A DNA stretch of 64,000 nt from Bin5 sp965220715 (lineage in GTDB: Bacteria > Chloroflexota > Anaerolineae > Caldilineales > Caldilineaceae): positions 3,100,001 to 3,164,000 of the forward strand of contig OZ244843.1 in assembly GCA_965220715.1 (NCBI GenBank), in the 5' to 3' direction. The notes under the pieces were generated by a model, which was given only the letters and a program-made list of their open reading frames with translations, made no database searches and was not told where the DNA came from. Of the stretch, positions 16,217-26,976 are shown piece after piece. How positions within the stretch are numbered: position 1 is the stretch's first letter; every line of letters begins with the position of its first letter. Position numbers and translations under genes: made by a program.

Positions 16217-17590
16217 CTATTCCGTGCCCTCTGGTGGGCGTAGAAGCTCGGGAGGCGCAGCCGGCGGCGCGCTGAGAGTGAGGAGGAAAGCCTTCAATGC
16301 GGCGCTTTGCTCCTCGGTCAGCGCCAGCGGCACCAGGTCCGTATGGCCTGGGAAGGCAGGAGGCGCGTGATTGTAATGGCGGATCACCGCGTCAAGATCG
16401 GGAAAGATGCCGTTGTGCATGTACGGGGAGGTGTTTGCCACATTGCGCAGGCTGGGCACTTTGAAAGCCCCGACAAGTTCTTCCCCTTCGAGCTTGATGA
16501 AGCGCAGTTCCACGCACTCCTTTGGATTGGCGTCGCTGTATTCCCCCAGACAGTTGAATAGGTCCTCGACCACCTGGAACGTCCCCAAAGAACGCCCTTG
16601 GTCAAACTTGCTGCCCTGCGGTAGAGGCAGTCCGATATTGTGAAAGGTGCCGTTCGTAAATAGCGGCCCGTTATGGCAGTCGGTACAATTGCCGTCGCCG
16701 ATGAACAGGCGCAGCCCGTCCGCCTCCTGTGCGCTGAACAGCTCCGCCATGCGGGCCTGATCATTGGCGAGCGCCGCGGCCGCATAGTCGTCAAAGCGGT
16801 TGCGGCCGGGCAGGATTTTGCGGGAGAAGGCGGCGATGCTCTTGCCTATGTTGGCGAAGACACGGTTGACCGTACCCTGATCGGCTTCCGTCATCTCTTC
16901 CCAAGCTGCCCGTATCGCTTCGTCTTCCACAGGCGCGGCGGCAGGGGGGAAGCGAGACGCGTCGCTGAGATCGGGCCCGGGCCCGAAGAGCGCCTCGTAT
17001 TGGCTGCGGTATTTGTCCAGCACGAAACGAGCGTTGGCCGTGCGGTTGCCGGCGTGTTCGATAGCGGCCTCCTGCGGCGCCAATGCCTGCGCCCACTGGC
17101 TGTCCTTGCGGCCATCCCAGTAGAACCAGTCGCTGAAGGCTATACCTACGATAGTGGGCGTATGACGCGGCGTATCGACATTGCGCACATTGGCGAGCAC
17201 CTTGCCATCGCTAAAGTAATTTTCCGGCAAGTGGCAGGTGGCGCAGGCGACCGTATCATCCGGGCTGAGGCCGCTATCGAAGAAGAGCACATGACCGAGC
17301 GCGACCGCGTCGGGGTCGTCGCCGACCGCGTTAGAGGGGTCGGGCGGCAAGGGCGGCAGACGGTCAATGCTGAGAGAGGCGATCAGGCCGCGTTCAGCTT
17401 CGGTCCAGCGATGGGCCGGTGGGCCGCCCGGCTGGAAGCCGCGCCCGCTTTCGCCTCCAAAAGCTGCAAATAGGCCGCGAAAAGTAGCGCCGATGGACCC
17501 TGCGCCAACCACTCCAGTTGAGATCAGTGCGCCGCCGGTGGCCAGGAAAAGCAGAGCCACCGCCGCGCCAACAATGAGAATTCGACGCAC
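16217..17590 (-). CDS. Di-haem cytochrome c peroxidase / MauG-family protein
   Basis: This 457-residue exported protein has an N-terminal hydrophobic anchor (about residues 4-26) and two c-type haem motifs, CATCH (116-120) and CTDCH (about 301-305). This is the pattern of bacterial di-haem cytochrome c peroxidases and MauG, which reduce hydrogen peroxide or oxidise protein side chains outside the membrane. VALGHVLFFDSGLS precedes the first haem motif, and FKVPSLRNVANTSPYMHNG carries the region of the second haem's distal Met/His ligands. It begins three bases after the stop of the YtkA-like lipoprotein gene, so the two are co-transcribed. Peroxide defence or a specific oxidation are both possible. 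Confidence 0.9.
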   Translation of the reverse strand: MRRILIVGAAVALLFLATGGALISTGVVGAGSIGATFRGLFAAFGGESGRGFQPGGPPAHRWTEAERGLIASLSIDRLPPLPPDPSNAVGDDPDAVALGHVLFFDSGLSPDDTVACATCHLPENYFSDGKVLANVRNVDTPRHTPTIVGIAFSDWFYWDGRKDSQWAQALAPQEAAIEHAGNRTANARFVLDKYRSQYEALFGPGPDLSDASRFPPAAAPVEDEAIRAAWEEMTEADQGTVNRVFANIGKSIAAFSRKILPGRNRFDDYAAAALANDQARMAELFSAQEADGLRLFIGDGNCTDCHNGPLFTNGTFHNIGLPLPQGSKFDQGRSLGTFQVVEDLFNCLGEYSDANPKECVELRFIKLEGEELVGAFKVPSLRNVANTSPYMHNGIFPDLDAVIRHYNHAPPAFPGHTDLVPLALTEEQSAALKAFLLTLSAPPAAPPELLRPPEGTE

Positions 17591-17593
17591 GCT

Positions 17594-18076
17594 CTATTGC
17601 AACTCAAACTCAAATGTAACGGAATCGCTCTGATCGCCGGAACTGATCTCCAGCGTCAGCACCCAAACGCCGCCCATATTGAATCTCATCCCCTCCAGCA
17701 GATAGTCGCCCTCACCCAGGTTCTCGGTTACACGCGGCGCGGTGGGTAAGCCATGGTTGTGCTCTGGCATCGCGCCTTCGATTGCAATTTCGGCATCGGT
17801 TACCGGGCTGCCGTCCGCAGCCTCGATGTGGAGAGTCCAGGCGTGGGTCTCGTTAATCACAACCGGATCCAATTGACTGACGGCGCTGACGGTGAAGAGA
17901 CCGTTTTCAGTCGTTTGCGGTTCTAGTGCATCGGCCGCCATCGACCCGCCGGACAGGTCCATATTGTCGCTGTCCATGGCCATGCCGTCTTCGCCAGCCT
18001 TGGGCGGCACGACCATATTACATGCGCCTAGTAGCAGAGCCAAGGTCAGCAGGCAACGAAATAGCTGAGTCTTCAT
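17594..18076 (-). CDS. Lipoprotein with YtkA/FixH-like beta-sandwich domain
   Basis: This 160-residue protein has a lipoprotein signal peptide (LTLALLLGAC, lipidated Cys19), an acidic Met/Asp/Ser-rich segment (residues 28-52, MAMDSDNMDLSGGSM) and a beta-sandwich domain (about 60-160). The domain has features of the YtkA-like family: VVINETHAWTLHIEAADGSPV, AMPEHNHGLPTAP and LEGMRFNMGGVWVLTLEI. The His/Met content fits copper handling in some relatives, which is inference here. It sits directly upstream of the di-haem peroxidase, so the pair probably acts at the outer face of the cell membrane. Confidence 0.8.
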   Translation of the reverse strand: MKTQLFRCLLTLALLLGACNMVVPPKAGEDGMAMDSDNMDLSGGSMAADALEPQTTENGLFTVSAVSQLDPVVINETHAWTLHIEAADGSPVTDAEIAIEGAMPEHNHGLPTAPRVTENLGEGDYLLEGMRFNMGGVWVLTLEISSGDQSDSVTFEFELQ

Positions 18077-18121
18077 CCTTCTTTACTCCATTGTAAAAAG
18101 AACGTCTGTCGGATTCCCAGT

Positions 18122-18136
18122 GCAGTATACTACTGC
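18122..18136. promoter_or_regulatory. Short inverted repeat over a possible -10 of the lipoprotein/peroxidase operon
   Basis: GCAGTA-TAC-TACTGC is a perfect six-base inverted repeat with a three-base centre, and it contains TATACT on the minus strand about 46 bases before the lipoprotein start at 18076. A repressor or redox-regulator site over the -10 box is possible. No good -35 is seen, and the remaining bases to 18302 hold nothing else I can support. Confidence 0.35.
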
Positions 18137-18302
18137 TGTGATTTCATAGTGGATTTCGGGCTTTAATAATCAACAAGAAGGTGGTAACACGGAAGCTACC
18201 CATCCGGCAAGTCGATGATGCTATTCGTCCGCGGCCAAGGGTCCGGTTGACGGTGTTAGCAGGGCGAAGATAAGGCGTCTACGACTGCTCTTTCCAGCGA
18301 CA

Positions 18303-19361
18303 TCAGACCCCAAACTCACGCCATCGCGCCGCCATCTCGCCCAGTTTCTGCTGGAATTTCGACTGCTCGATTACCTGCCGGTTGACCGGGAAAGCGGGGA
18401 GCTCGCCCCGGAACACGGCCAGCAGGCTCTGGCAGGCGATCGTCCCGTTCATTTCGTAGAGGTCGTCGGTCCAGGCCAGCGCGTGCGGTGACAGGATCAC
18501 ATTTTCCATCTGGATCAGTGGATGGTCGAGGGGAAGCGGCTCCGGCTCGACCACATCCAGACCGGCGCCGGCTATGGCCCCTGCTTGCAGCGCCGCGACC
18601 AGATCCTCCTGGTTGACGATCGGACCCCGCGCCGTGTTGATAAAATATGCGCTCGGCTTCATCAGCGAGAAAAGGCGGGCATTGATGAAGCCACGCGTCT
18701 CGTCGGTCAACGGGCAGTTGGTCACGACAAAGTCCGATTCGCGGAAGATTGTCTCCAGGCTCACCAGTTCAACGTTTAGCGCCTGCGCTCGCTGTGGATC
18801 CAGATACGGGTCGTGGGTAAGGCGCCGCCCCAGGTCGAACGGGCCCAAAAGGCGGAACATTTCGCCGCCGATATTGCCCATGCCGACAGAGCCGACCGTC
18901 TTTCCGCTCAGGCCCAGCCCGGACGTCTGTACTTTCAGATCCCAGCGGCCTGTGCGCACGAGCCGGTCCTTGGCCGCAAGCTTTTTGGCCAATGCCAGGA
19001 TCAGGGTCAGAATCGCCTCTGCCACGGGCTTGCGCACGGCGTCGACCGCGATCGCCAGCAAGACATCGTTGGCCGTCAGGGCTTCGGTGTCAACAAGGTC
19101 GTAGCCGACCCCCCAACGGGCGACGCAGGCGAGGCGCTCGCTGCCAGCAACGGTAGAAGCGTCATAGGGGCTGCCCATGGCGATGACACCCTCGAAATCG
19201 GCGATGGCGGCCGCGGCAACCGGCTCCCCTGAACCGCCGTCAAAAAAGGCCCACTCGACGTGGGGCAACGGGTCGATCAACCGCGCCAGGACCGGTTCGA
19301 TCGTGCCGGGCGCGGCAGTCTTGAATCCGGACGAAACGCCGATGCGGAAAGGTTGAGGCAT
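18303..19361 (-). CDS. D-isomer-specific 2-hydroxyacid dehydrogenase (phosphoglycerate-dehydrogenase-like)
   Basis: This 352-residue NAD-dependent dehydrogenase carries the cofactor motif VGSVGMGNIGGEMFR (about residues 157-171), the catalytic Arg in INTARGPIVNQEDLV, Glu in DVVEPEPLPLDHPL and His in ILSPHALAW. It lacks C-terminal ACT or ASB domains, so it is a short-form enzyme and probably not a regulated SerA. It lies downstream of the PhyH-like gene on the same strand across about 110 bases, in a group with the enolase-superfamily gene. This may be a small sugar-acid or hydroxyacid catabolic set, which is inference from context. Confidence 0.9.
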   Translation of the reverse strand: MPQPFRIGVSSGFKTAAPGTIEPVLARLIDPLPHVEWAFFDGGSGEPVAAAAIADFEGVIAMGSPYDASTVAGSERLACVARWGVGYDLVDTEALTANDVLLAIAVDAVRKPVAEAILTLILALAKKLAAKDRLVRTGRWDLKVQTSGLGLSGKTVGSVGMGNIGGEMFRLLGPFDLGRRLTHDPYLDPQRAQALNVELVSLETIFRESDFVVTNCPLTDETRGFINARLFSLMKPSAYFINTARGPIVNQEDLVAALQAGAIAGAGLDVVEPEPLPLDHPLIQMENVILSPHALAWTDDLYEMNGTIACQSLLAVFRGELPAFPVNRQVIEQSKFQQKLGEMAARWREFGV

Positions 19362-19472
19362 GGGTATACTCCTATGCTGAACTCCTTAGAATTAAAGGCC
19401 GTATGAGCGGGGAAGTGGAGCGCAAGAACGGAACGTGTGTTGAGCTCCTGACCGTTCTCGGTCTCTCCGCAA

Positions 19473-20222
19473 CTACTCCACATCCTCAAAGAGTGACGGG
19501 CGCGAGTTGAAGTAGGGCTTTTCGAACAGCAGCCTCTGCCTTGCCGTCATGTCGACGGATTGGGGCGGCTGCGTGTATTTCGCGCTCCAGGACTGCTGCC
19601 CGGGACTGTATTTGTAAAGCAGCGAACGCCGCTGGTAGCCGGCTGTCCACAAAGCGGTGCCGTGCGTCAACGATTCGGTAAAGATGACCACCGAACCGGC
19701 CGGCGCTTCCGGCACGACCACAGCCTCATGCGAGTCGTGCGCGGTGCGGATGCTGTCGGGGCAGCGAAAATTAGCCTTGTGGCTGCCCGACACCGCGCAG
19801 AACCCGCCCGAGGCAGGCCCGGTCGCAGTCAGATTCCAGGATACAACCGACAGTCCGTTGTACATCTCTCCCTCGCGGAAATGGTAGTACTCAGGCGGAT
19901 CATAGGGCGTTGCGCCGCCGTGCAGCCGCAGCTGTTCCGTACCCGCGCGCATGTAGATGCCATAGTAGTGGTCGAGCCGGAAGCCGTCGCCCAGCATCGT
20001 TTTCAGGTAGGGCATGATGCGCTCATGGTCGAGCAGATCGCAGTAAATCTTGTCCCATTCCAGAAAGCCGCCGAAACGGGCGCTCATGGTGTCATCCTCG
20101 GGCGGCGGCAGATCCTGGCTGTCCATCACCCGGTTCAGTTTCGCCACCTCTTCCGGTGACAGCACGTCCTCAATGACAAGGTAGCCTCGCACATCAAACA
20201 GATAGCGCTCTTCCTCGTTCAT
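19473..20222 (-). CDS. Phytanoyl-CoA dioxygenase (PhyH)-like protein of the LHGG type
   Basis: This 249-residue PhyH-superfamily protein starts with FDVRGYLVIEDVLSPEEVAK, as the family does. In the core, the usual HxD iron-binding pair is replaced by His101-Gly102-Gly103 (LRLHGGATP). The rest of the fold is intact: GPASGGFCAVSGSHKANF, the distal His187 in SLTHGTALW, and the Arg-rich YQRRSLLYKYSPG that usually holds 2-oxoglutarate. The missing Asp is shared with the protein at 9139-9975, so it is not a random error. Three 16-base direct repeats lie just upstream. It is probably part of the group with 18303-19361 and 20333-21472. Confidence 0.88.
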   Translation of the reverse strand: MNEEERYLFDVRGYLVIEDVLSPEEVAKLNRVMDSQDLPPPEDDTMSARFGGFLEWDKIYCDLLDHERIMPYLKTMLGDGFRLDHYYGIYMRAGTEQLRLHGGATPYDPPEYYHFREGEMYNGLSVVSWNLTATGPASGGFCAVSGSHKANFRCPDSIRTAHDSHEAVVVPEAPAGSVVIFTESLTHGTALWTAGYQRRSLLYKYSPGQQSWSAKYTQPPQSVDMTARQRLLFEKPYFNSRPSLFEDVE

Positions 20223-20265
20223 CGGCCCTCTCCTCTTTTACTTAAGCGGATTAAACAGTACTACT

Positions 20266-20313
20266 TTTTCCAGACACTGAGTATTCCAGACACTGCTTGT
20301 TGCAGACACTGGC
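20266..20313. repeat. Three 16-base direct repeats with core CAGACACTG
   Basis: The core CAGACACTG occurs at 20271-20279, 20287-20295 and 20303-20311, exactly 16 bases apart, and each unit has a T-rich 5' half. The array occupies the gap between the enolase-superfamily gene and the PhyH-like gene start (20222). This suggests an operator array or a small tandem duplication. Confidence 0.7.
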
Positions 20314-20332
20314 AGGCGGACGTCGACCGCTA

Positions 20333-21472
20333 CTATACAAGGTTGCCCTCGATATAGTCCCAATTGATATCCTGGCCGAGTCCGGGCAGTTGCGAGATAT
20401 GCACGAAACCCTCGCCGTCCATCGGGTCGTCCAGGCGGTTGAGCCAGGCCGGCGGCTGCTCGTAGTCGATATAGGGGTGCAGCAGGCCGCGCTCGTAATA
20501 CTGGCCGGGTATGCCCATGGCGCAGAGGGCGTGAATGTTGCCCGGACCTCCACCGTGGACCTCCATCCTCATCCCGAACGACTCGGACAAGTGGGCCACC
20601 TTCATCAGCGGTGTAAGCCCGCCGAGATCGCCGACGCCGCCCCGCACCAGGTCGCAGGCGCCCGCCTTGATCCACTCGGCCCGCGTGAACATCTTGCCCT
20701 CAGCCGTCTCCGGTCCGCAGATGGGCAGGGAAGTTTGTTCGCATAGCCAAACATAGGAGGACATGCTATGCTCGTCCATCGGCTCTTCCATCCAGTAGTA
20801 GTCGAGTTTCTCAAGACCCTTCGCGAGATAGAGCGCTTCCAAACGGGAATAGTAGTGATACGGATCGAGCATGAGGTGGGCATCGGGGCCGTAGACCTCG
20901 CGCACTGCGGCGCAGGCGGCAATGTCGCGTTTGACATCGGGCGCGCCTTCATAGGGCGGCTGCCAGGTGTGGAGCTTGAAGGCCGGGTATCCCCTTTCGA
21001 TGCACCACTCGGCGAAGGTCGCGTAGTCTTCCGGTGTGCCGAGGCCGCCCTCAATGTCGTCGCCGCACATCGTGCTGGCGTAGGCGGGAACCTTGTCGCG
21101 CGTCGCGCCGAGCAGTTTATGCACCGGTAAGTTGAGCGCCCGCCCGGCCAGGTCCCACAAAGCCAGGTCCACCGCGTTCAGCAGCCTGTCCGACATCGTA
21201 GCCATATTGAGCCGCTGGCGCTCCTTCAGATTGTGCCAGATGCGCTCCCTGTAAAACGGGTCCTCGCCGGTGATATATGGTTTTACGAGGCTATCGATTA
21301 GTGCCTGCGGAGGGCCGCCAAAGAAGTAGCCTTCCGCACCCTCGTCGGTATGAATTGTCAGCACCGACTGCACCGCCTCGTGGTCCGGTCCGGGATGGCC
21401 GTGGCCTTCTGAATCGCGCTCGGTGTTCGAAATATAGCGAAAGCGGCGGACGGACAGATCCGTGATCTTCAT
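20333..21472 (-). CDS. Mandelate racemase/muconate lactonizing enzyme-family protein (enolase superfamily)
   Basis: This 379-residue member of the enolase superfamily has an N-terminal capping domain (MKITDLSVRRFRYIS onward) and a (beta/alpha)7-beta barrel. The metal ligands are visible as Asp in LMLDPYHYYS, Glu in WMEEPMDEH and Glu in CGPETAEG. The barrel strand-2 acid/base motif reads FKLHTW (Lys-x-His) and a His lies at RMEVHGGGPGN. This pattern points to sugar-acid dehydratase or racemase activity, but the substrate is not readable. The start is supported by GGAG shortly upstream. It is in the same orientation as the PhyH-like and dehydrogenase genes downstream. Confidence 0.9.
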   Translation of the reverse strand: MKITDLSVRRFRYISNTERDSEGHGHPGPDHEAVQSVLTIHTDEGAEGYFFGGPPQALIDSLVKPYITGEDPFYRERIWHNLKERQRLNMATMSDRLLNAVDLALWDLAGRALNLPVHKLLGATRDKVPAYASTMCGDDIEGGLGTPEDYATFAEWCIERGYPAFKLHTWQPPYEGAPDVKRDIAACAAVREVYGPDAHLMLDPYHYYSRLEALYLAKGLEKLDYYWMEEPMDEHSMSSYVWLCEQTSLPICGPETAEGKMFTRAEWIKAGACDLVRGGVGDLGGLTPLMKVAHLSESFGMRMEVHGGGPGNIHALCAMGIPGQYYERGLLHPYIDYEQPPAWLNRLDDPMDGEGFVHISQLPGLGQDINWDYIEGNLV

Positions 21473-21815
21473 GGGGTTCTCCTGCCTGTAAGACGAATAG
21501 GTGGGGATTGAAGGGCCGGAAAGCGCGCCGCCCTGCTGGCGAAGGCGTCCGCCCGTCTGTGCAGTGTAGCATACGCCGCAAGAGGGGAAAAGTGACAGGA
21601 TGCGGGCTCAAAAACGGGTCCTTTACCTTTCCGATGTAGACAGGAATCGACTGTCGCGTCTCGGTTACCACGAATCTGACAAGCAGTCCAGCGACCCGAT
21701 TCGAGCGCACGAGACCTTGCTGGAGAAAGGGGACGCGGGAATATGCGCGCACCTTTGCAAAAGTCCACTCTGGCCCCATTGGAAGAGGCGGACGCTCTCG
21801 CCGGACTGTCCTTCC
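21473..21815. other. Gene-free stretch between the enolase-superfamily gene and the lon control region
   Basis: Several short open frames cross this stretch on both strands, but none has a convincing start, composition or recognisable motif. It should contain the minus-strand promoter of the enolase-superfamily gene, although no clear consensus pair is seen. Confidence 0.5.
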
Positions 21816-21858
21816 AGGCAGCTACCATCGCTGAATCCGCGAGAAATGGTAGCTGCCT
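21816..21858. promoter_or_regulatory. Perfect 13-base inverted repeat upstream of the lon promoter
   Basis: AGGCAGCTACCAT at 21816-21828 and ATGGTAGCTGCCT at 21846-21858 are perfectly complementary across a 17-base spacer. The repeat ends three bases before the lon -35 region. No gene on the plus strand lies upstream to need a terminator, so an operator for a repressor or activator (for example heat-shock control) is the best guess. It is not the CIRCE sequence. Confidence 0.65.
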
Positions 21859-21861
21859 AAC

Positions 21862-21889
21862 TTTTGCATTCAGCTTTTTGTGGTACAAT
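21862..21889 (+). promoter_or_regulatory. Predicted lon promoter with extended -10
   Basis: TACAAT at 21884-21889 is preceded directly by TGG, an extended -10 element. The -35 is weak (TTTTGC at 21862-21867 with a 16-base spacer). Transcription would start near 21896 and leave a leader of about 220 bases before the lon ATG at 22118. The leader contains no other gene I can support. Confidence 0.55.
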
Positions 21890-22117
21890 TATTCTATGGT
21901 TTCAGTCCGAATCCTGTCGCGACCAGGACGGAAAGACTGTGCCAGTTCAGGGAAGTGGAAATTTTCCAGGCCGCTCAGTTGGTTGGGAGACGGTCGGAAG
22001 TTGTCGCACCAACGATCTGGCGAACCTATGGAGGAGTGACCGTTTAGCTGTTTCTCTTCCAAGAAGGGGTTGCTCTTGTGGTCGGCCAGTTCTTTTTTCA
22101 GAAGCGTCGGGAAAACT

Positions 22118-24979
22118 ATGAGTGTGGAACAGGAAGAGTTAGTAGACCAGGAAGAGGTTGAGATAGAGCGGGAACAAGACACCACCCAGGAAGAGTTGGA
22201 GGCAGAAGAGGAGAGCGAGGCATCACCCGCCACTGCCGAGGGCGACGTCGATACTGACGAGTCGGAGGGCGAAGAGGCCTCCGCCGACGATTCGAAAGCC
22301 GAAAATTCGTCCAGTTCCTCGCTGGACGAAAACGTTGATGACCTGCCGGTGTTGCCGCTGCGAGGCATTGTCGTCTATCCGATGATGTGGCTTCCGTTGA
22401 CCATCGGCCAGGGACGCAGCATTCAACTGGTTGAGGACACGCTGCCGCAGAGCCGCATCATCGCCCTGGTAACAAGCCGAGATGAGTCGGTCGAGGTGCC
22501 GTCCCCCGAACAGATCTACGAGATCGGCACCGCTGCACAGGTTCACCGGGTATTGAAGGCCCCTGATGGCACGATTCGACTGGCCGTACAGGGACTGGAG
22601 CGTGTCCGCCTCACAGAGTATATCCAGGAAAAGCCCTATTTACGCGCCCGCGTCGAAGTGCTTCCCGAAACACTGGAGGAGGGCTTGGAGATCGACGGGA
22701 CGGCCCGCGCCGTGCAGGACCAGTTCCGGCGGTTAGTCGAATTGGACGCGCAGATGCCGGATGAACTGGCTGTGATGGCGGCCAACGTCGAAAACGCCCG
22801 CCAGCTTGCCTACCTCGTCGCCAGCAGCATGCGGATCGAGATGGACGATGCTCAGAAACTCCTGGAGATCGACAGTGTGCAGGACAAGCTCGTGCGGCTT
22901 ACGCAGCTTCTGCACAATGAAGTCGAAGTGATGGAATTGGGTAACAAGATTCAGTCCCAGGCCCAGGGCGAGATGGAAAAGATGCAGAAGGATTTCTTTC
23001 TGCGCGAACAGATCAAGGCTATCCAGAAGGAACTGGGGGAAGAAGACGAGCAGGAAGCCGATATTCGCGAATTGGAGGAGCGGATAGAGGCAGCCGGCAT
23101 GGCGGAAGAGGCGCACAAAGAGGCGCTGCGTGAACTGAACCGGATGCGGCGTATGCCTATTCAGGCGGCCGAGTATAGTGTGATAAAGACCTATCTCGAC
23201 CTGATGGTTTCATTACCCTGGCAAAAGACCACCGAGGACAATCTGGACATCACGCACGCCCGTGAGGTCCTGGAGGAGGACCACTACGGTCTGGATGAGA
23301 TCAAGGACCGCATTGTCGAGTATTTGGCGGTGCGCAAGCTGCGCACAGTCCGTAAGGCGCAGCGTGAAGAAGAGGAGGAGGACGCGCGCGACAAGATTCG
23401 CCGCGAGCGCGAGGGCGTATTGCTCTGCTTTGTCGGCCCTCCGGGCGTGGGCAAGACGAGCCTTGGCATCAGCATCGCCCGCGCAATGGAACGCAAGTTT
23501 ATGCGCCTGGCCTTGGGTGGCGTACGCGATGAAGCCGATATCCGGGGTTTTCGCCGCACCTATATCGGATCGATGCCGGGCCGTATCATCCAGAGTTTGC
23601 GCCGGATCGAGAGCAAAAATCCGGTCTTTATGCTGGATGAGGTGGATAAACTGGGTCGCGATTTCCGGGGCGACCCGACCAGCGCGCTGCTTGAAGTTTT
23701 GGATCCTGAACAGAACCGGGAGTTTCGAGATCATTACCTCGACGTGCCCTTTGACCTGAGCGAGGTCATGTTCATCACCACTGCCAATGTGCTGGACACC
23801 ATCCCCGGTCCGCTGCGCGATCGCATGGAGATCATCCATCTCAGTAGCTACACTGAGAACGAAAAGGTAAAGATCGCCCAGCAATATCTCGTTTCACGGC
23901 AGATCAAAGAGAACGGCCTCCGCGAAAGTGAGATTGTCTTTGAGGATGCCGCACTGCACAAGATTGTGCACGACTATACGCGTGAGGCCGGCGTACGGAA
24001 CCTGGAACGCGAGATCGGCAAAATCTGCCGAAAAGTCGCCGCAACCGTCGCTGCCCTGCAGCCTTATTGGATCCAGGCGCCCCTCCCTCTTGGGCTGGAC
24101 GACACTGCCTCGCAGCAGGGCTACATTGAGGAGGCTAAGAGCAACGGGGAGGGCCTCGCTACCCCCGCCCCGTCCAACGGCGGTCAGAACTCGCGGCCGC
24201 CTCTTACGAAATTGAGCGCAGTGACAGAGGCGCCGTTCACGCCTGTCCACATTGCGCCGGAATCCCTCGTCGAATATCTGGGAAAACGCCGCTTCCAGCG
24301 CGAGGAGATAGCCGATCGCACCAGCGTGCCCGGCGTGGCAGTGGGGCTATCGTGGACGATGGCGGGGGGCGAAATCCTCTTTTTTGAGGCAACTAAAATG
24401 CCCGGCCAAAAGGGCTTCGTTCTCACAGGCCAGTTGGGCGAGGTGATGAAAGAGAGCGCGCAAGCCGCGCTCAGTTATGTGCGCAGCCGCGCCCGCGAAC
24501 TGAATATCCCTCCTGATTTTTTTGAAAAAATCGATATTCATCTGCACATTCCTGAAGGTGCGTTGCCCAAGGACGGCCCCAGCGCCGGCGTGACCATGGT
24601 GACGGCCATTGCAAGTCTGCTGACGGGACGGTCGGTCCACCCTGAAATCGGCATGACCGGCGAGGTGACGTTGCGAGGCAAAGTACTTCGAATCGGCGGC
24701 TTGAAGGAGAAGGTCTTGGCCGCCGCAAGAGCGGGGCTTGGCACGATCATCATGCCGGCGGCCAACGAGGCCGACCTGGAAGATCTGCCGGAAAACGTGC
24801 GCGAAACAATGAAATTCATCCCGGTGGAAACCGTTGAAGAGGTGCTGAAAATGGCTCTGCAAGATGAGCCGTACTCAGAATGCTCTACGCATTCCACCGA
24901 CATGCCGGACCAACCTGAGGAGAAGCCCTTAGGCGAAGCAGTGGAAGGTTCTCTGGAACGGATCGAATACGCTTCTTAG
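22118..24979 (+). CDS. lon: ATP-dependent Lon protease
   Basis: This cytosolic AAA+ serine protease degrades misfolded and regulatory proteins. The chosen ATG at 22118 gives 953 residues, longer than the usual 780-820. Residues 1-73 are a Glu/Asp/Ser-rich low-complexity extension. The Lon N-terminal domain starts at DDLPVLPLRGIVVYP (74), Walker A GPPGVGKTS is at 440-448, and Walker B and sensor blocks follow (FMLDEVDKLG). The catalytic dyad is Ser822 (PKDGPSAGVT) and Lys865 (GGLKEK). Between the AAA and protease domains lies an added segment of about 60 Gly/Ser/Pro-rich residues (about 665-725), and about 35 extra residues follow the protease domain. It is followed within 49 bases by the PHP-AlbA_2 gene. 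Confidence 0.96.
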   Translation: MSVEQEELVDQEEVEIEREQDTTQEELEAEEESEASPATAEGDVDTDESEGEEASADDSKAENSSSSSLDENVDDLPVLPLRGIVVYPMMWLPLTIGQGRSIQLVEDTLPQSRIIALVTSRDESVEVPSPEQIYEIGTAAQVHRVLKAPDGTIRLAVQGLERVRLTEYIQEKPYLRARVEVLPETLEEGLEIDGTARAVQDQFRRLVELDAQMPDELAVMAANVENARQLAYLVASSMRIEMDDAQKLLEIDSVQDKLVRLTQLLHNEVEVMELGNKIQSQAQGEMEKMQKDFFLREQIKAIQKELGEEDEQEADIRELEERIEAAGMAEEAHKEALRELNRMRRMPIQAAEYSVIKTYLDLMVSLPWQKTTEDNLDITHAREVLEEDHYGLDEIKDRIVEYLAVRKLRTVRKAQREEEEEDARDKIRREREGVLLCFVGPPGVGKTSLGISIARAMERKFMRLALGGVRDEADIRGFRRTYIGSMPGRIIQSLRRIESKNPVFMLDEVDKLGRDFRGDPTSALLEVLDPEQNREFRDHYLDVPFDLSEVMFITTANVLDTIPGPLRDRMEIIHLSSYTENEKVKIAQQYLVSRQIKENGLRESEIVFEDAALHKIVHDYTREAGVRNLEREIGKICRKVAATVAALQPYWIQAPLPLGLDDTASQQGYIEEAKSNGEGLATPAPSNGGQNSRPPLTKLSAVTEAPFTPVHIAPESLVEYLGKRRFQREEIADRTSVPGVAVGLSWTMAGGEILFFEATKMPGQKGFVLTGQLGEVMKESAQAALSYVRSRARELNIPPDFFEKIDIHLHIPEGALPKDGPSAGVTMVTAIASLLTGRSVHPEIGMTGEVTLRGKVLRIGGLKEKVLAAARAGLGTIIMPAANEADLEDLPENVRETMKFIPVETVEEVLKMALQDEPYSECSTHSTDMPDQPEEKPLGEAVEGSLERIEYAS

Positions 24980-25028
24980 TTTGTATGCCTTGACTCAGGG
25001 CCGGCGGTTTACAAGTTCGAGAAAGATA

Positions 25029-26933
<1,905 letters not shown>

Positions 26934-26976
26934 GATATTCTTCGACGAACTGCCCTGATACTCCGGCCGCCGCTGC

